64,000 nucleotides of DNA from CAG-791 sp963593905. Lineage in GTDB: Bacteria > Bacillota > Clostridia > Lachnospirales > Lachnospiraceae. The notes under the pieces were generated by a model that was not told where the DNA came from, did not search any database, and saw only the letters and a program-made list of their open reading frames with translations. The DNA is taken from the NCBI GenBank assembly GCA_963593905.1, contig CAVBBL010000010.1, positions 17,212 through 81,211 on the forward strand. Direction: 5' to 3'. A program made the translations under genes and the position numbers. Of the stretch, positions 9,633 to 17,419 are shown in pieces (within the stretch, counting starts at the first letter, position 1; each line of letters starts with the position of its first letter).

Positions 9633-10670
9633 TTATTTCTGCGGTTCTTTCTGCGCTTCTTTCTGTGCTTCCGGAATGAAGCTGTTTTCCGAGAGGGAAT
9701 AGCTGGCTCCCTTTAAGAATTTATGCTTGACCACCCACCAGCCGGGCACCCAGATATAGCGATGCATGGCCGGAGAGGCGGAGCCGATCATCCAGCAGTT
9801 GCGGTCACATTTTCTGGTACATTCTCTGACTTCATCAGCCTGTCTGGAATTCCAGAGTTCTTCCCAGGACTGATCCCGCAGATTTCCCATCACCGCCTTT
9901 TTCGCCATGCCATTGCAGGGAATCACGTCGCAGAAGGGATCGATGAAAAAGGCATTCTTGCTCATATCGCAGGGCAGCAGCCTTTTGTTGCCGTAAATGT
10001 AATTGATCAGACCATGATTAAAGTAAGCTCTGAACCATTTCTTAGGCGACTTGCTCTTTAAAAGCTCATTGATCAGCTTTTCAAAGTTCTGTGCTACTTT
10101 ATATTTATCATCGATCTTATTGTCGGTCTTGCGGAAATAGAAGGAATTATGAAGGGTAGCCGTGGCGAACTCCATCCCCATCTCATCGGAAATTTTATAA
10201 AGCGGCACCAGATCTTCACAGTTCATATCCTGCACGGTCATGCCAAAACCCACGTCCGGATGGCCCATTTCCACCAGCTTCTTCAATGTGCCGTAGCCGT
10301 GATTAAATCCGTCAGGAATGCCTCGGATCGCGTCATTGGTCTTCTGCAGTCCCTCGATACTGATGCGGATGCCTACCTTCGGATACTTTTTGCACAGACT
10401 GATGATGCGGTCGGTGAAATAACCGTTGGTCGAGATGACGATACGGTCAGTTTTATGGGAGAGGATCTCCACGATATCCTCGATATCCTTTCTGATAAAT
10501 GGCTCTCCGCCGGTGATATTGGTAAAGGCCATCTCCGGGAGTTTGCGGATCACGTCTAAGGTAATCTCCTCCTCCGGTCTGGTGGGATCCCGGAAGCAGT
10601 CGCACATATTGCAGTGGGCATTACACCGGTAGGTGACGATCACAGTTCCATATAAAGTCCTTCTGCTCAT
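9633..10670 (-). CDS. Radical SAM protein with SPASM-like C-terminal cysteines
   Basis: A 345-residue protein with the radical SAM cluster motif CxxxCxxC at Cys16, Cys20 and Cys23, and the GGEP motif (NITGGEPF). The C-terminal third has seven or more cysteines (LPCD, DPFCDVIPCNG, ECTRKCDRNCW), as in SPASM/twitch domains that hold extra iron-sulfur clusters. ATG at 10670 is chosen over the upstream in-frame start because GGAGGT lies five bases before it. The location inside a polysaccharide locus, with no precursor peptide seen, suggests sugar or glycan modification rather than peptide maturation. The reaction is unknown. Confidence 0.85.
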   Translation of the reverse strand: MSRRTLYGTVIVTYRCNAHCNMCDCFRDPTRPEEEITLDVIRKLPEMAFTNITGGEPFIRKDIEDIVEILSHKTDRIVISTNGYFTDRIISLCKKYPKVGIRISIEGLQKTNDAIRGIPDGFNHGYGTLKKLVEMGHPDVGFGMTVQDMNCEDLVPLYKISDEMGMEFATATLHNSFYFRKTDNKIDDKYKVAQNFEKLINELLKSKSPKKWFRAYFNHGLINYIYGNKRLLPCDMSKNAFFIDPFCDVIPCNGMAKKAVMGNLRDQSWEELWNSRQADEVRECTRKCDRNCWMIGSASPAMHRYIWVPGWWVVKHKFLKGASYSLSENSFIPEAQKEAQKEPQK

Positions 10671-10727
10671 TTGTACCTCCAGCTGCAAAAAAACAATCAA
10701 TCTTCAGAAAATTTGTATCATTTCATT

Positions 10728-11681
10728 CTACACCACATTGCCCCCTCTGTCCACGAGTATCCACCCTTTCCAGTAATCATGCATACTGTCCGGATCATAG
10801 GTCTGGGTGTTTTTGTGCACGGAAGGGCGAACCTGTATCTTATCTTCCCGGGGATTTAATCTGGCGCCCCAGAAGCTGAAGGTGGAATTGGCACAGATAT
10901 TGGCTCTGCACCGGGACATAAGCTGCATATCCAGAAGACTGTCTTTGCCGCTGTTCCAGTCGATGACCGTATTTTCCTCCTGGGGCAGTCCGAAATGCAG
11001 GGTCTTTGCATAAGCGGCATCATCGGAAAAAATGTAAAAATGGAGCCTCACATCCTGCCCTGCTTTTGAATGAATCCTGATCGTCTGGCGCACTGCCTCC
11101 ACAGCACCCTGATAATATGCCGGCGTGCAGATACCGCCCAACAGAGAGGCATTGGCTGCATCCAGATAATCTCCTCTGCGAATATGAATACTCACGGGAA
11201 ACTCTGCAGAATCTTCCATGGCGGCCATACAGGCTCTGTTTTTCTCATTTACCGCTTCCTCTTTGCTCTCCGGAAAAACAAACATCTCCCGGAGCTCTCC
11301 CAGAATATCCGCATAGTATTTTTCACAGGCAAAATAGCCGCACAGATAGCCATCCCTTTTCTGCAGCAGGGTGGAATCGTAGATCTGACTCTCCTCATAG
11401 CGCTGCCCATGCCCCGGCAGGAGCTTTCTCATTATTTTCCCGGTCAGGGAATCCTTCCCTACAAGAGCCTTTTTTTCCTCCGGGGTACATGCGGTATAGG
11501 GAAGATCTCGGAAATAGGAAAGCTCCAGGGCCCGGCGGGCATAAACATTTTGCTGCGCACCGGGATCCTGAAACCAGGAAAGGTCCAGCCTAGCTTCCCT
11601 TCCCAGTGAAAGGAATTTTCTGTAGAGCGCATATTGCTGCATCTGATTGCCGAGTCCACCGGCCACTTGAACAATGATCAT
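10728..11681 (-). CDS. GT11 alpha-1,2-fucosyltransferase family protein
   Basis: A 317-residue enzyme with the GT11 hallmarks: N-terminal GGLGNQMQQYAL, HIRRGDY at 166-172 (donor-binding motif) and NSTFSFWGARLN near the C terminus. Family members transfer fucose from GDP-fucose to a galactose-like acceptor. The ATG at 11681 has AAGGT upstream. It is a close relative of the N-terminal half of the fusion at 30441-32504. No GDP-fucose synthesis genes occur in the window, so the donor must be made elsewhere. Confidence 0.88.
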   Translation of the reverse strand: MIIVQVAGGLGNQMQQYALYRKFLSLGREARLDLSWFQDPGAQQNVYARRALELSYFRDLPYTACTPEEKKALVGKDSLTGKIMRKLLPGHGQRYEESQIYDSTLLQKRDGYLCGYFACEKYYADILGELREMFVFPESKEEAVNEKNRACMAAMEDSAEFPVSIHIRRGDYLDAANASLLGGICTPAYYQGAVEAVRQTIRIHSKAGQDVRLHFYIFSDDAAYAKTLHFGLPQEENTVIDWNSGKDSLLDMQLMSRCRANICANSTFSFWGARLNPREDKIQVRPSVHKNTQTYDPDSMHDYWKGWILVDRGGNVV

Positions 11682-11738
11682 GGTTACCTTTCCGTGCCCC
11701 TTTAGCCGGGGCATTCTGCCGCCTGGTATATTTTTAAA

Positions 11739-12911
11739 CTACTTCTCGCCCTGCAGGGAGGCCAGAAAAGCCAAGGCCGCCCCCTGTCCCCATGGATAGA
11801 TGCCATATCGCTGGGGATGCTCTGCAAAATCTATGCATTCTGCCAGCGCACCGGTTACCGCGCCTTTTTCTGTCACGTTGTTTAAAAGAAAGCCGGCGAT
11901 TCTGTCCGTTTTATCCTTCTGCCATATCCTGCCGCCCAGTGCATAGCCGATCATGGCTGCTGCGGACGTGTCTGCCGCCCCCTCCACAGCCTCCAGCTGC
12001 CAGGAAAAGCCGCCGTCTTCTCTCTGATACCCGGCGACTGCCTCTGCCATCTTTTCATACAGGCTTTCGATTTCTTCATAGGACGGATCATCGGCAGGCG
12101 CAGTATCCAGGAATACCCGCACGCCCAGCAAGAGCCAACCCACTGCTCTTCCCCAGCCGATGATTCCCAGCTTTGCCGCCCCGTCTTTTCTCATCTCATA
12201 GCCGTGATAGGGCAGATTCATGCCCTTTGCCATGCCGCAGCGGGCAAAGGATAGAAGCTGCCTGGCAGCCAGCTCCCGGGCCCTGGTATCTCCGGAGAGC
12301 TGGGCATATTTAGCCAGGAACATACTGCTTTGTCCCACGCCGTCTGCCAGAATATAAGCATTGCCTCTGCCCGGCCGGTAAATCAGGGTTTCCTGCTCAT
12401 CCTTCTCCATTTCATAGAGAGCCCCGGCCAGCTTAGCCGGCTCCTCTCCCCATTTCCCTGTGCGCTCACAATAGCGCAGCAATACATATCCCATAAGGGC
12501 ATCGTCCAGATAGGTCATCTTCATGCCTTCCGTGACCCACTGCTCCAATCGGCCGGAGAGTGCCTCCTGTGCCATGCAGACAGCCCTGATAGTTCTGTTT
12601 TGGTCACTGCCGGCATCTGCCTTAGCGTTTGCTTTGGTGTTCACTTTTGCATCTGCAGCATTGCTGCAATCCTTCGTTTTTGGCACATCAGACAGGCTCT
12701 TTTGCGCTGTCTCAATATATTCCTCCAGCCCCAGTGCCAACATCCCTGCGGGCCAGAAATAGGGATCCCGTTTGGATACGCCTCGGCCCAGGAGCTGCTT
12801 TACTTTTTTCTTTGCCTCTGCCTTTATATCAAAGGTTTCATACCCGCGAAGCCGGCGGGCGCTCTCCTCTGCAATACAGGGAAGGAGTGTGTCTAACTGT
12901 TGATTATTCAT
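11739..12911 (-). CDS. GH105/GH88-like glycoside hydrolase
   Basis: A 390-residue protein with the alpha/alpha-barrel pattern of unsaturated uronyl hydrolases: DALMGYVLLRYCERTG, ADGVGQSSMFLA and GWGRAVGWLLLGV. GH105/GH88 enzymes cleave 4,5-unsaturated uronic acid from oligosaccharides made by polysaccharide lyases. There is no signal peptide, so it acts in the cytoplasm. A low-complexity Ala/Asn/Lys stretch (about residues 85-102) interrupts the N-terminal part. The start codon lies inside a 15-bp tandem repeat and has only a weak ribosome site. A hydrolase within a synthesis locus is unusual. No lyase gene is nearby. Confidence 0.7.
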   Translation of the reverse strand: MNNQQLDTLLPCIAEESARRLRGYETFDIKAEAKKKVKQLLGRGVSKRDPYFWPAGMLALGLEEYIETAQKSLSDVPKTKDCSNAADAKVNTKANAKADAGSDQNRTIRAVCMAQEALSGRLEQWVTEGMKMTYLDDALMGYVLLRYCERTGKWGEEPAKLAGALYEMEKDEQETLIYRPGRGNAYILADGVGQSSMFLAKYAQLSGDTRARELAARQLLSFARCGMAKGMNLPYHGYEMRKDGAAKLGIIGWGRAVGWLLLGVRVFLDTAPADDPSYEEIESLYEKMAEAVAGYQREDGGFSWQLEAVEGAADTSAAAMIGYALGGRIWQKDKTDRIAGFLLNNVTEKGAVTGALAECIDFAEHPQRYGIYPWGQGAALAFLASLQGEK

Positions 12912-12957
12912 ACGTTGATTATTCCTATGTTGATTATTTCTATGTTGATTATTCCTA
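12898..12957. repeat. 15-bp tandem repeat (four copies) covering a start codon
   Basis: Four near-identical copies of TGTTGATTATTCCTA run from 12898 to 12957. The first copy contains the start codon and first residues (MNNQQ) of the GH105-like gene; the others lie directly upstream. Copies differ at one or two bases. A change in copy number would change the spacing between the start codon and upstream signals. Confidence 0.9.
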
Positions 12958-12969
12958 TTCGTCTTTCTA

Positions 12970-13255
12970 CTGTGCAGCCGCCGGCCAGGGGAGCGGGTGG
13001 CGGAGTGTGTCCGGGTGCAGGGGCCTTACAAGAGCCTCGGTACTTAGCTCGCGTCCTTTGCGAGCTTATGTACCGCTAGGCTCTTGTACGGAGCCGAGAG
13101 GCGTCCCAGGGCCCGGATACCTCCGACAGGACCCGCTCCCCTGGCCGGCGGCGGACGGAGTGCATCCACGTGCAGGGGCCTTACAAGAGCCGAGAGGCGT
13201 CCCAGGGCCCGTATACCTCTGACAGGACCCGCTCCCCTGGCCGGCGGCTGCACAG
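12970..13255. repeat. GC-rich inverted-repeat element with inner direct repeats and a palindromic insert
   Basis: This fills most of the 377-bp gap between the flippase and the GH105-like gene. A perfect 29-bp inverted repeat bounds it (12970-12998 and 13227-13255). A third copy of 22 bp of that arm lies at 13131-13152. Inside are two direct copies of a unit of about 95 bp. One copy is intact (13169-13226 side); the other is split by a 54-bp block (13037-13090) that folds into a stepped hairpin and is flanked by GAGCC on both sides. Small open frames across it only reflect the repeats and are not called as genes. Confidence 0.85.
13037..13090. mobile_element. 54-bp palindromic insertion with 5-bp flanking duplication (MITE/REP-like)
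   Basis: Comparing the two direct copies of the surrounding unit, one reads TTACAA-GAGCC-GAGAGGCG without a break. The other has 54 extra bases between two GAGCC copies (13032-13036 and 13091-13095). The extra block pairs with itself: GGTAC/GTACC and AGCTCGC/GCGAGCT around a short loop, with an outer AAGAGCC/GGCTCTT pair formed with the flanks. This is what a small non-coding element with a 5-bp target duplication would look like. A deletion from the other copy is the alternative. Confidence 0.5.
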
Positions 13256-13288
13256 CATCGTTACCTTTCTGTGATTTCTCTATGCTGC

Positions 13289-14818
13289 TTATCCGCGGGC
13301 GGAAAGCCGGCTCCTGATGCCATCCCGCAGATAACAGAATTCCTTTGATCTGCCGTACAGCAGATAAAAGATACCATTAAACAATACAGTAATGATCAAT
13401 CCCATAGCGATGAAGGTAGCGATATTCACCTGTGCCATCACCTTCACGGAGATCAGCTCACACACCGCGATCACGACTGCCATCACTCCCAGATGCCCCA
13501 ATGTCTGTGCAAAATAGGAATAGGCCTTCCTGTCAAAGCACAGATGGTAGATAATCACCGGCTTGGTAATATTGGCGATCAGTCCGGAGATCACCGTGCC
13601 CACATAGATGCCGGTCAGTCCGATCTTCTGTACCAATAGGATAGAGAGCACCAGATTCACCGCGCCCTGAATGAGGGTCAGATATTTATCAGGCTCAAAG
13701 ATGCCCGCTGCTGTCTTGTAATTGCTCAGTACGATACGGTCTCCCTTAAAATAAAAGTCCGTCAGGATCAGCACCAGCGCAGAGGATGGAATCACCCAGG
13801 CCTCTCCCAGCCAGATTCCCTTGATAAAAGGCGTCAGCAATACGAACAGTGCCGTCACGATATAGCCATAGACCCAGGAAGCTACAAACCGGTATACCTG
13901 AAACATATCATACTGCTTTTGTTTTCCCTCTGTGGCGATCAAATTGCCAAAACTCGAGATCACATTATTCAGGATGATATTCACAAAGTTGGCTATGGTA
14001 TTGATCACCAGATTGTAGTTATCCACAATACCGGACATAGTCACGTTGATAAAGGCGGAAATGATGATGGTATCCGTCTGGAGTCTCGCCACATCTCCCA
14101 CCTTGTGCAGCACCAACGCCCTCGTCTTTGCCCATACCTCTCCGCTCTCCTCTTTGGTCAGTCTGGTGACCTTTTTATCCAACAGATAGGGATACATGCG
14201 GTTTAAATAACGGTTAACGAAAAATTTCTGGAGCAGCTGCACACAGGCGTCTGTCAGCAGGTAGCAGTAAAAATTCCGGGTGGTGACCAGAATCAGGATC
14301 TGCAGCAGCACCGTGATGACCTTGGTGATGGTATTGATATTGGTCTGGATATAATTTTTCTGCTCGGCGTTGACCAGGCTGTACTTATAGGCCACAAAGT
14401 AGCTGCTGACCGTATTAAACAGAAAGATCAGGTAATACAGCGTCAGGTCTCTGGCTGATACGTGTCCCGGCTCCTTGATCAGGTACTTAAGAAAGGGAGC
14501 AATGGCCAGACCAATGGCCGCCACCACCATGGCGATCACATAGTAGGCCTTCCGGTACATCAGCATATAGGACTTGATCTTCTCCGTATCCTTTCTGGCT
14601 ACGGGTCCGTAGAGACTGAAATTCAACGCGGTACCGATACCCAGCTCCGCCATGGACAAAATGGACAGAATATTGGTATAGAGACTGTTGACCCCCAGCA
14701 GTTCCGCACTCAGGTAATGGATAAAGATCGTCCGCAGGATAAAGGACATAACAGCGGTGGCAAAGGTGCCCACATAGCCGAATAATATGTTGATCAGTGC
14801 TTTTCTAGTTCTTCCCAT
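13289..14818 (-). CDS. Wzx-type polysaccharide flippase (MOP superfamily)
   Basis: A 509-residue integral membrane protein with about 12-14 hydrophobic spans. The N-terminal block with LLGVNSLYTNILSILSMAE is typical of oligosaccharide flippases of Gram-positive surface polysaccharide loci. Family role: moving undecaprenyl-linked repeat units across the membrane. ATG at 14818 follows a weak purine-rich site. The region before the start is an 18-bp tandem repeat. Two ABC exporters in the same locus offer alternative export routes. Confidence 0.9.
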   Translation of the reverse strand: MGRTRKALINILFGYVGTFATAVMSFILRTIFIHYLSAELLGVNSLYTNILSILSMAELGIGTALNFSLYGPVARKDTEKIKSYMLMYRKAYYVIAMVVAAIGLAIAPFLKYLIKEPGHVSARDLTLYYLIFLFNTVSSYFVAYKYSLVNAEQKNYIQTNINTITKVITVLLQILILVTTRNFYCYLLTDACVQLLQKFFVNRYLNRMYPYLLDKKVTRLTKEESGEVWAKTRALVLHKVGDVARLQTDTIIISAFINVTMSGIVDNYNLVINTIANFVNIILNNVISSFGNLIATEGKQKQYDMFQVYRFVASWVYGYIVTALFVLLTPFIKGIWLGEAWVIPSSALVLILTDFYFKGDRIVLSNYKTAAGIFEPDKYLTLIQGAVNLVLSILLVQKIGLTGIYVGTVISGLIANITKPVIIYHLCFDRKAYSYFAQTLGHLGVMAVVIAVCELISVKVMAQVNIATFIAMGLIITVLFNGIFYLLYGRSKEFCYLRDGIRSRLSARG

Positions 14819-14831
14819 TCTTTTCTTTCTC

Positions 14832-14975
14832 TGCTGCCTTATTTCTGCGTGTGACTTGTTGCTTACATGCGCCTCGTTGACCGCATGTGCCTCGTAGCCT
14901 GCCTGTGTCTTATTGCCTGCATGTGACTTATTGCTTACATGTGTCTTATTGCCTGTATGCCCCTTACTGTCCGGA
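14832..14975. repeat. 18-bp degenerate tandem repeat upstream of the flippase gene
   Basis: About eight copies of an 18-bp unit near TGTGTCTTATTGCCTGCA run without gaps from 14832 to 14975. They start 14 bases upstream of the flippase ATG and fill almost the whole gap to the pyruvyltransferase stop at 14989. The three central copies (14904-14957) are most alike; the outer copies are more worn. Confidence 0.88.
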
Positions 14976-14988
14976 ACTGATTTTCAGG

Positions 14989-16170
14989 CTATTTTTGACA
15001 AAGTCGTTGAATTGCCTTCCCGTTTTCCAATGCCCTTGCCCTGTAGTCCGGCATGATTTCCTGCAGCTGCCTGCGCAGAAAGTCTTCTTTCTCCAGCAGC
15101 CAGTCAAAACCTTCCGTCAGCTGGGAAGGGTCTTGCAAGTCCTGTACCGGAAGTACATAGTGTTCCTGAGTACCGAAGAGATCCTGGGCAATTCCTCTGG
15201 CTTTCACCGAATACCCCAGCACCATAGTAGGCACACAGGTGGAATAGGCCGCTATGGTGGCATGGGTCCTGGCACCGATAAAGAGCCGGCACCGGCTGAT
15301 ATAGCCCTTTAACTCTTCTGCCGGTGCGTCCTGCAAAAGGATCACTCTGCCTGTAGCGGCAAATTGATCATAAAGCCGGCGCAGCGGCTCCCTGTCGTCA
15401 TTAGCCGCCCAGACCACATGGGGAATCAGGGCGATCTGCATGTCTGTGGTATCCAGAATATGCTGCAGCAGTGCCTCATAACTGCGCATAGTCATCCCCT
15501 GTTCCTTCTCGTAGCCCGTCACCATGGGACTTACATTGATCCCCACCGTCCTGCCCGGTATAAAGCCTTCCGGCAGAGTCTTCTCCATAACAGGCAGGGT
15601 GAATGCCGGGTCAGGCACCAGAAGCACCTGTTCCTCCGGGATCCCCTGCTCCCGCAGTGCCTGATACGTCAGACTCTCTCTTGCCAGAATCAGCCGATAG
15701 CGCTTCATATCCTCTGCCAATCCCGGATGCTCTCTGAAAAGAGACGGCTCAATGGAGCAGCCAAGGAGCATGGTCATGGTTCCCTGCCTGTTTAACATAC
15801 TGTTGGCCAGCTGCAGGTCATGAAATAGTGTGGGGTAGCAATAATTGTCGCCGCCGATGGAAACGGCGAGCTTCGGCGCCCCCTTTCCGGTAAGGGAACG
15901 GAAGCGAAAACGCAGGAAGGACTCCTCATCTCCCGTCACCTTACGATAGCCGTAATAAAGCACATGCCGCAGAGGATAGCGGTCTATGGGCCGCTCTGTC
16001 TCCAGCTTTGCCAACTGTCCGGGGATATTGTCTCTGTCCTCCTGGGGATTGCAGCTCACCAGCCGTATTTCTTCCCCGGGCAGCATCCGCAGCAGACTGT
16101 CCGCAATAGCCTCACAGCCATGATTGCCGCTGCCGGCGTACATATAAAAGGCAATTCCTTTTCCGCTCAT
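14989..16170 (-). CDS. Polysaccharide pyruvyl transferase family protein
   Basis: A 393-residue protein with FYMYAGSGNHGCEAIADSLL at the N terminus, VSIGGDNYCYP in the middle and ISRCRLFIGARTHATIAAYS towards the end, all typical of the CsaB/WcaK family. These enzymes add a ketal pyruvate from phosphoenolpyruvate to sugars, giving the glycan negative charge. The start is placed at the second of two adjacent ATGs (16170) because GAGG lies five bases before it; 16173 is the alternative. Confidence 0.88.
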   Translation of the reverse strand: MSGKGIAFYMYAGSGNHGCEAIADSLLRMLPGEEIRLVSCNPQEDRDNIPGQLAKLETERPIDRYPLRHVLYYGYRKVTGDEESFLRFRFRSLTGKGAPKLAVSIGGDNYCYPTLFHDLQLANSMLNRQGTMTMLLGCSIEPSLFREHPGLAEDMKRYRLILARESLTYQALREQGIPEEQVLLVPDPAFTLPVMEKTLPEGFIPGRTVGINVSPMVTGYEKEQGMTMRSYEALLQHILDTTDMQIALIPHVVWAANDDREPLRRLYDQFAATGRVILLQDAPAEELKGYISRCRLFIGARTHATIAAYSTCVPTMVLGYSVKARGIAQDLFGTQEHYVLPVQDLQDPSQLTEGFDWLLEKEDFLRRQLQEIMPDYRARALENGKAIQRLCQK

Positions 16171-16228
16171 CATTTCCTCTGCTTTCTTTTTCTGAATTTT
16201 CCTGAAATTTCCTGTACTGCCCACCGTA

Positions 16229-16331
16229 CTCGTTCTTTATCCGCACCGCATAAGTTTTATGCTACACCACAAAGCAATGGTTTGAGTACCAGCTGGCTCG
16301 TTCTTTATCCGAACCACATAAATTTCATACA
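16229..16331. repeat. Two direct 34-bp repeats with a surrounding hairpin
   Basis: The gap between the pyruvyltransferase and the upstream GT2 gene holds two similar copies (16229-16263 and 16298-16331), both starting CTCGTTCTTTATCCG and followed by an ACC-CATAA block. Sequence between and beside them (GAGTAC..AGCTG paired with CAGCT..GTACTC) can form a hairpin from about 16284 to 16341, reaching the stop codon of the GT2 gene. No function is evident. Confidence 0.6.
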
Positions 16332-16338
16332 GCTGTAC

Positions 16339-17400
16339 TCAATTTCTCCGTAATTCTCGCATTTTCCCGTAAAGTGCGCAATATACGCCCGGCGCCAGTA
16401 AGTATGCTCTGACCTTCAGGCGATAGCTTCCCGACAAAGCAGCTGCCGCTCCCGGCACCTGCAGATAGCGGCGCAGTTTTTCCGCTATTTTCTCTCTTTC
16501 CTCCCGGTAGGAGATGCCGCTCCGGTCCGTCAGCTTGCCTGCCACCAGCATCGCTGAGATACACTGTATGGCAGCCACCTTACTCTGCACCGCTGCCTTT
16601 TTCCAAAGCACAGGGAATTGCTCCTCTATAAAAAGCTGCGCCTTCTCCCAGCAAAGGGCCTGATCCATAAAGGACGGCGTATAGGGTCTCTCCATAGCAC
16701 CTGCCGGATTTTGATAATAGGCATATAACGGGGTGTCGATCCGAGCGATCTTCTGCGCTCCCGGCAAAAGGGAGAGCAGGAAAAACATATCTTCTCCGAT
16801 GGTGAGATCCTCCGGAAAGCGATGATCACCGATGAGATCTCTTCTGAAAATCTTACTCCATATCCGGGTATCTGACTGCAGGATTCCTTTTTCTGCAAAT
16901 TCCTCCCCTGTATACAGGGTGATTTTTTCTCTCTTTTCCTTATCTTTGTCCTGCTCCATATCTTTTTCTTTTTCGTGAAGCAGGGAGATAGACGGCGATT
17001 CTGTGTAAATCCAGAAACCGCAGCCCGCGATCTGACTGCCGGTATCCTGTGCCAGCTCCAACAGGGTTCGCACTAAGGCCGGCATCATCATATCGTCCGC
17101 ATCCAAAAAGGTGATCCACTCTCCCTTCGCCAGAGAAAGTCCCAGATTCCGGGCACCGGAAACACCGGGCGATTGTCTGTGCGCCAGCCGCACCTGGGGG
17201 TGCTTTTGGGCCAATGCCTCACACATATGCCCTGTCTCATCCTCCGATTCGTCATCAATCAGGAGAATTTCCAGATTTTTCCAGGTCTGTCCCAGGGCGC
17301 TGTCCACCGCCGCCTCTATCGTGGCGGCCGCATTATGCACCGGTATGATGACGCTTACCAAAGGCTCTTTTTCTTTATCTCCATATCGTTCTCTATCCAA
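16339..17400 (-). CDS. Family 2 glycosyltransferase
   Basis: A 353-residue GT-A enzyme opening with VSVIIPVHNAAATIEAAVDSAL, followed by ILLIDDESEDE, GVSGARNLGL and FLDADDMM (the DxD metal/nucleotide site). Layout is that of bacterial GT2 enzymes such as EpsJ/SpsA-like transferases. The start is TTG at 17400, with AGGAG eight bases upstream and no nearby in-frame ATG. It forms a pair with the next upstream GT2 gene, with a gap of 19 bases. Donor and acceptor unknown. Confidence 0.83.
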   Translation of the reverse strand: MDRERYGDKEKEPLVSVIIPVHNAAATIEAAVDSALGQTWKNLEILLIDDESEDETGHMCEALAQKHPQVRLAHRQSPGVSGARNLGLSLAKGEWITFLDADDMMMPALVRTLLELAQDTGSQIAGCGFWIYTESPSISLLHEKEKDMEQDKDKEKREKITLYTGEEFAEKGILQSDTRIWSKIFRRDLIGDHRFPEDLTIGEDMFFLLSLLPGAQKIARIDTPLYAYYQNPAGAMERPYTPSFMDQALCWEKAQLFIEEQFPVLWKKAAVQSKVAAIQCISAMLVAGKLTDRSGISYREEREKIAEKLRRYLQVPGAAAALSGSYRLKVRAYLLAPGVYCALYGKMRELRRN

Positions 17401-17419
17401 AACCTTTCTCCTTAGGACT

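Noticed and set aside
12629..13222. Plus-strand frame with VDYSYVDYSYVDYFY repeats
   Set aside because: The peptide repeat comes from the 15-bp tandem repeat and from reading the GC-rich repeat element; no start signal or family match.
13044..13253. Minus-strand frame of 69 codons with two similar halves
   Set aside because: The duplication only reflects the direct DNA repeats in the inverted-repeat element; there is no ribosome site.
14887..15312. Plus-strand frame with repeated YCLHV units
   Set aside because: Produced by the 18-bp tandem repeat and then antisense to the pyruvyltransferase gene.
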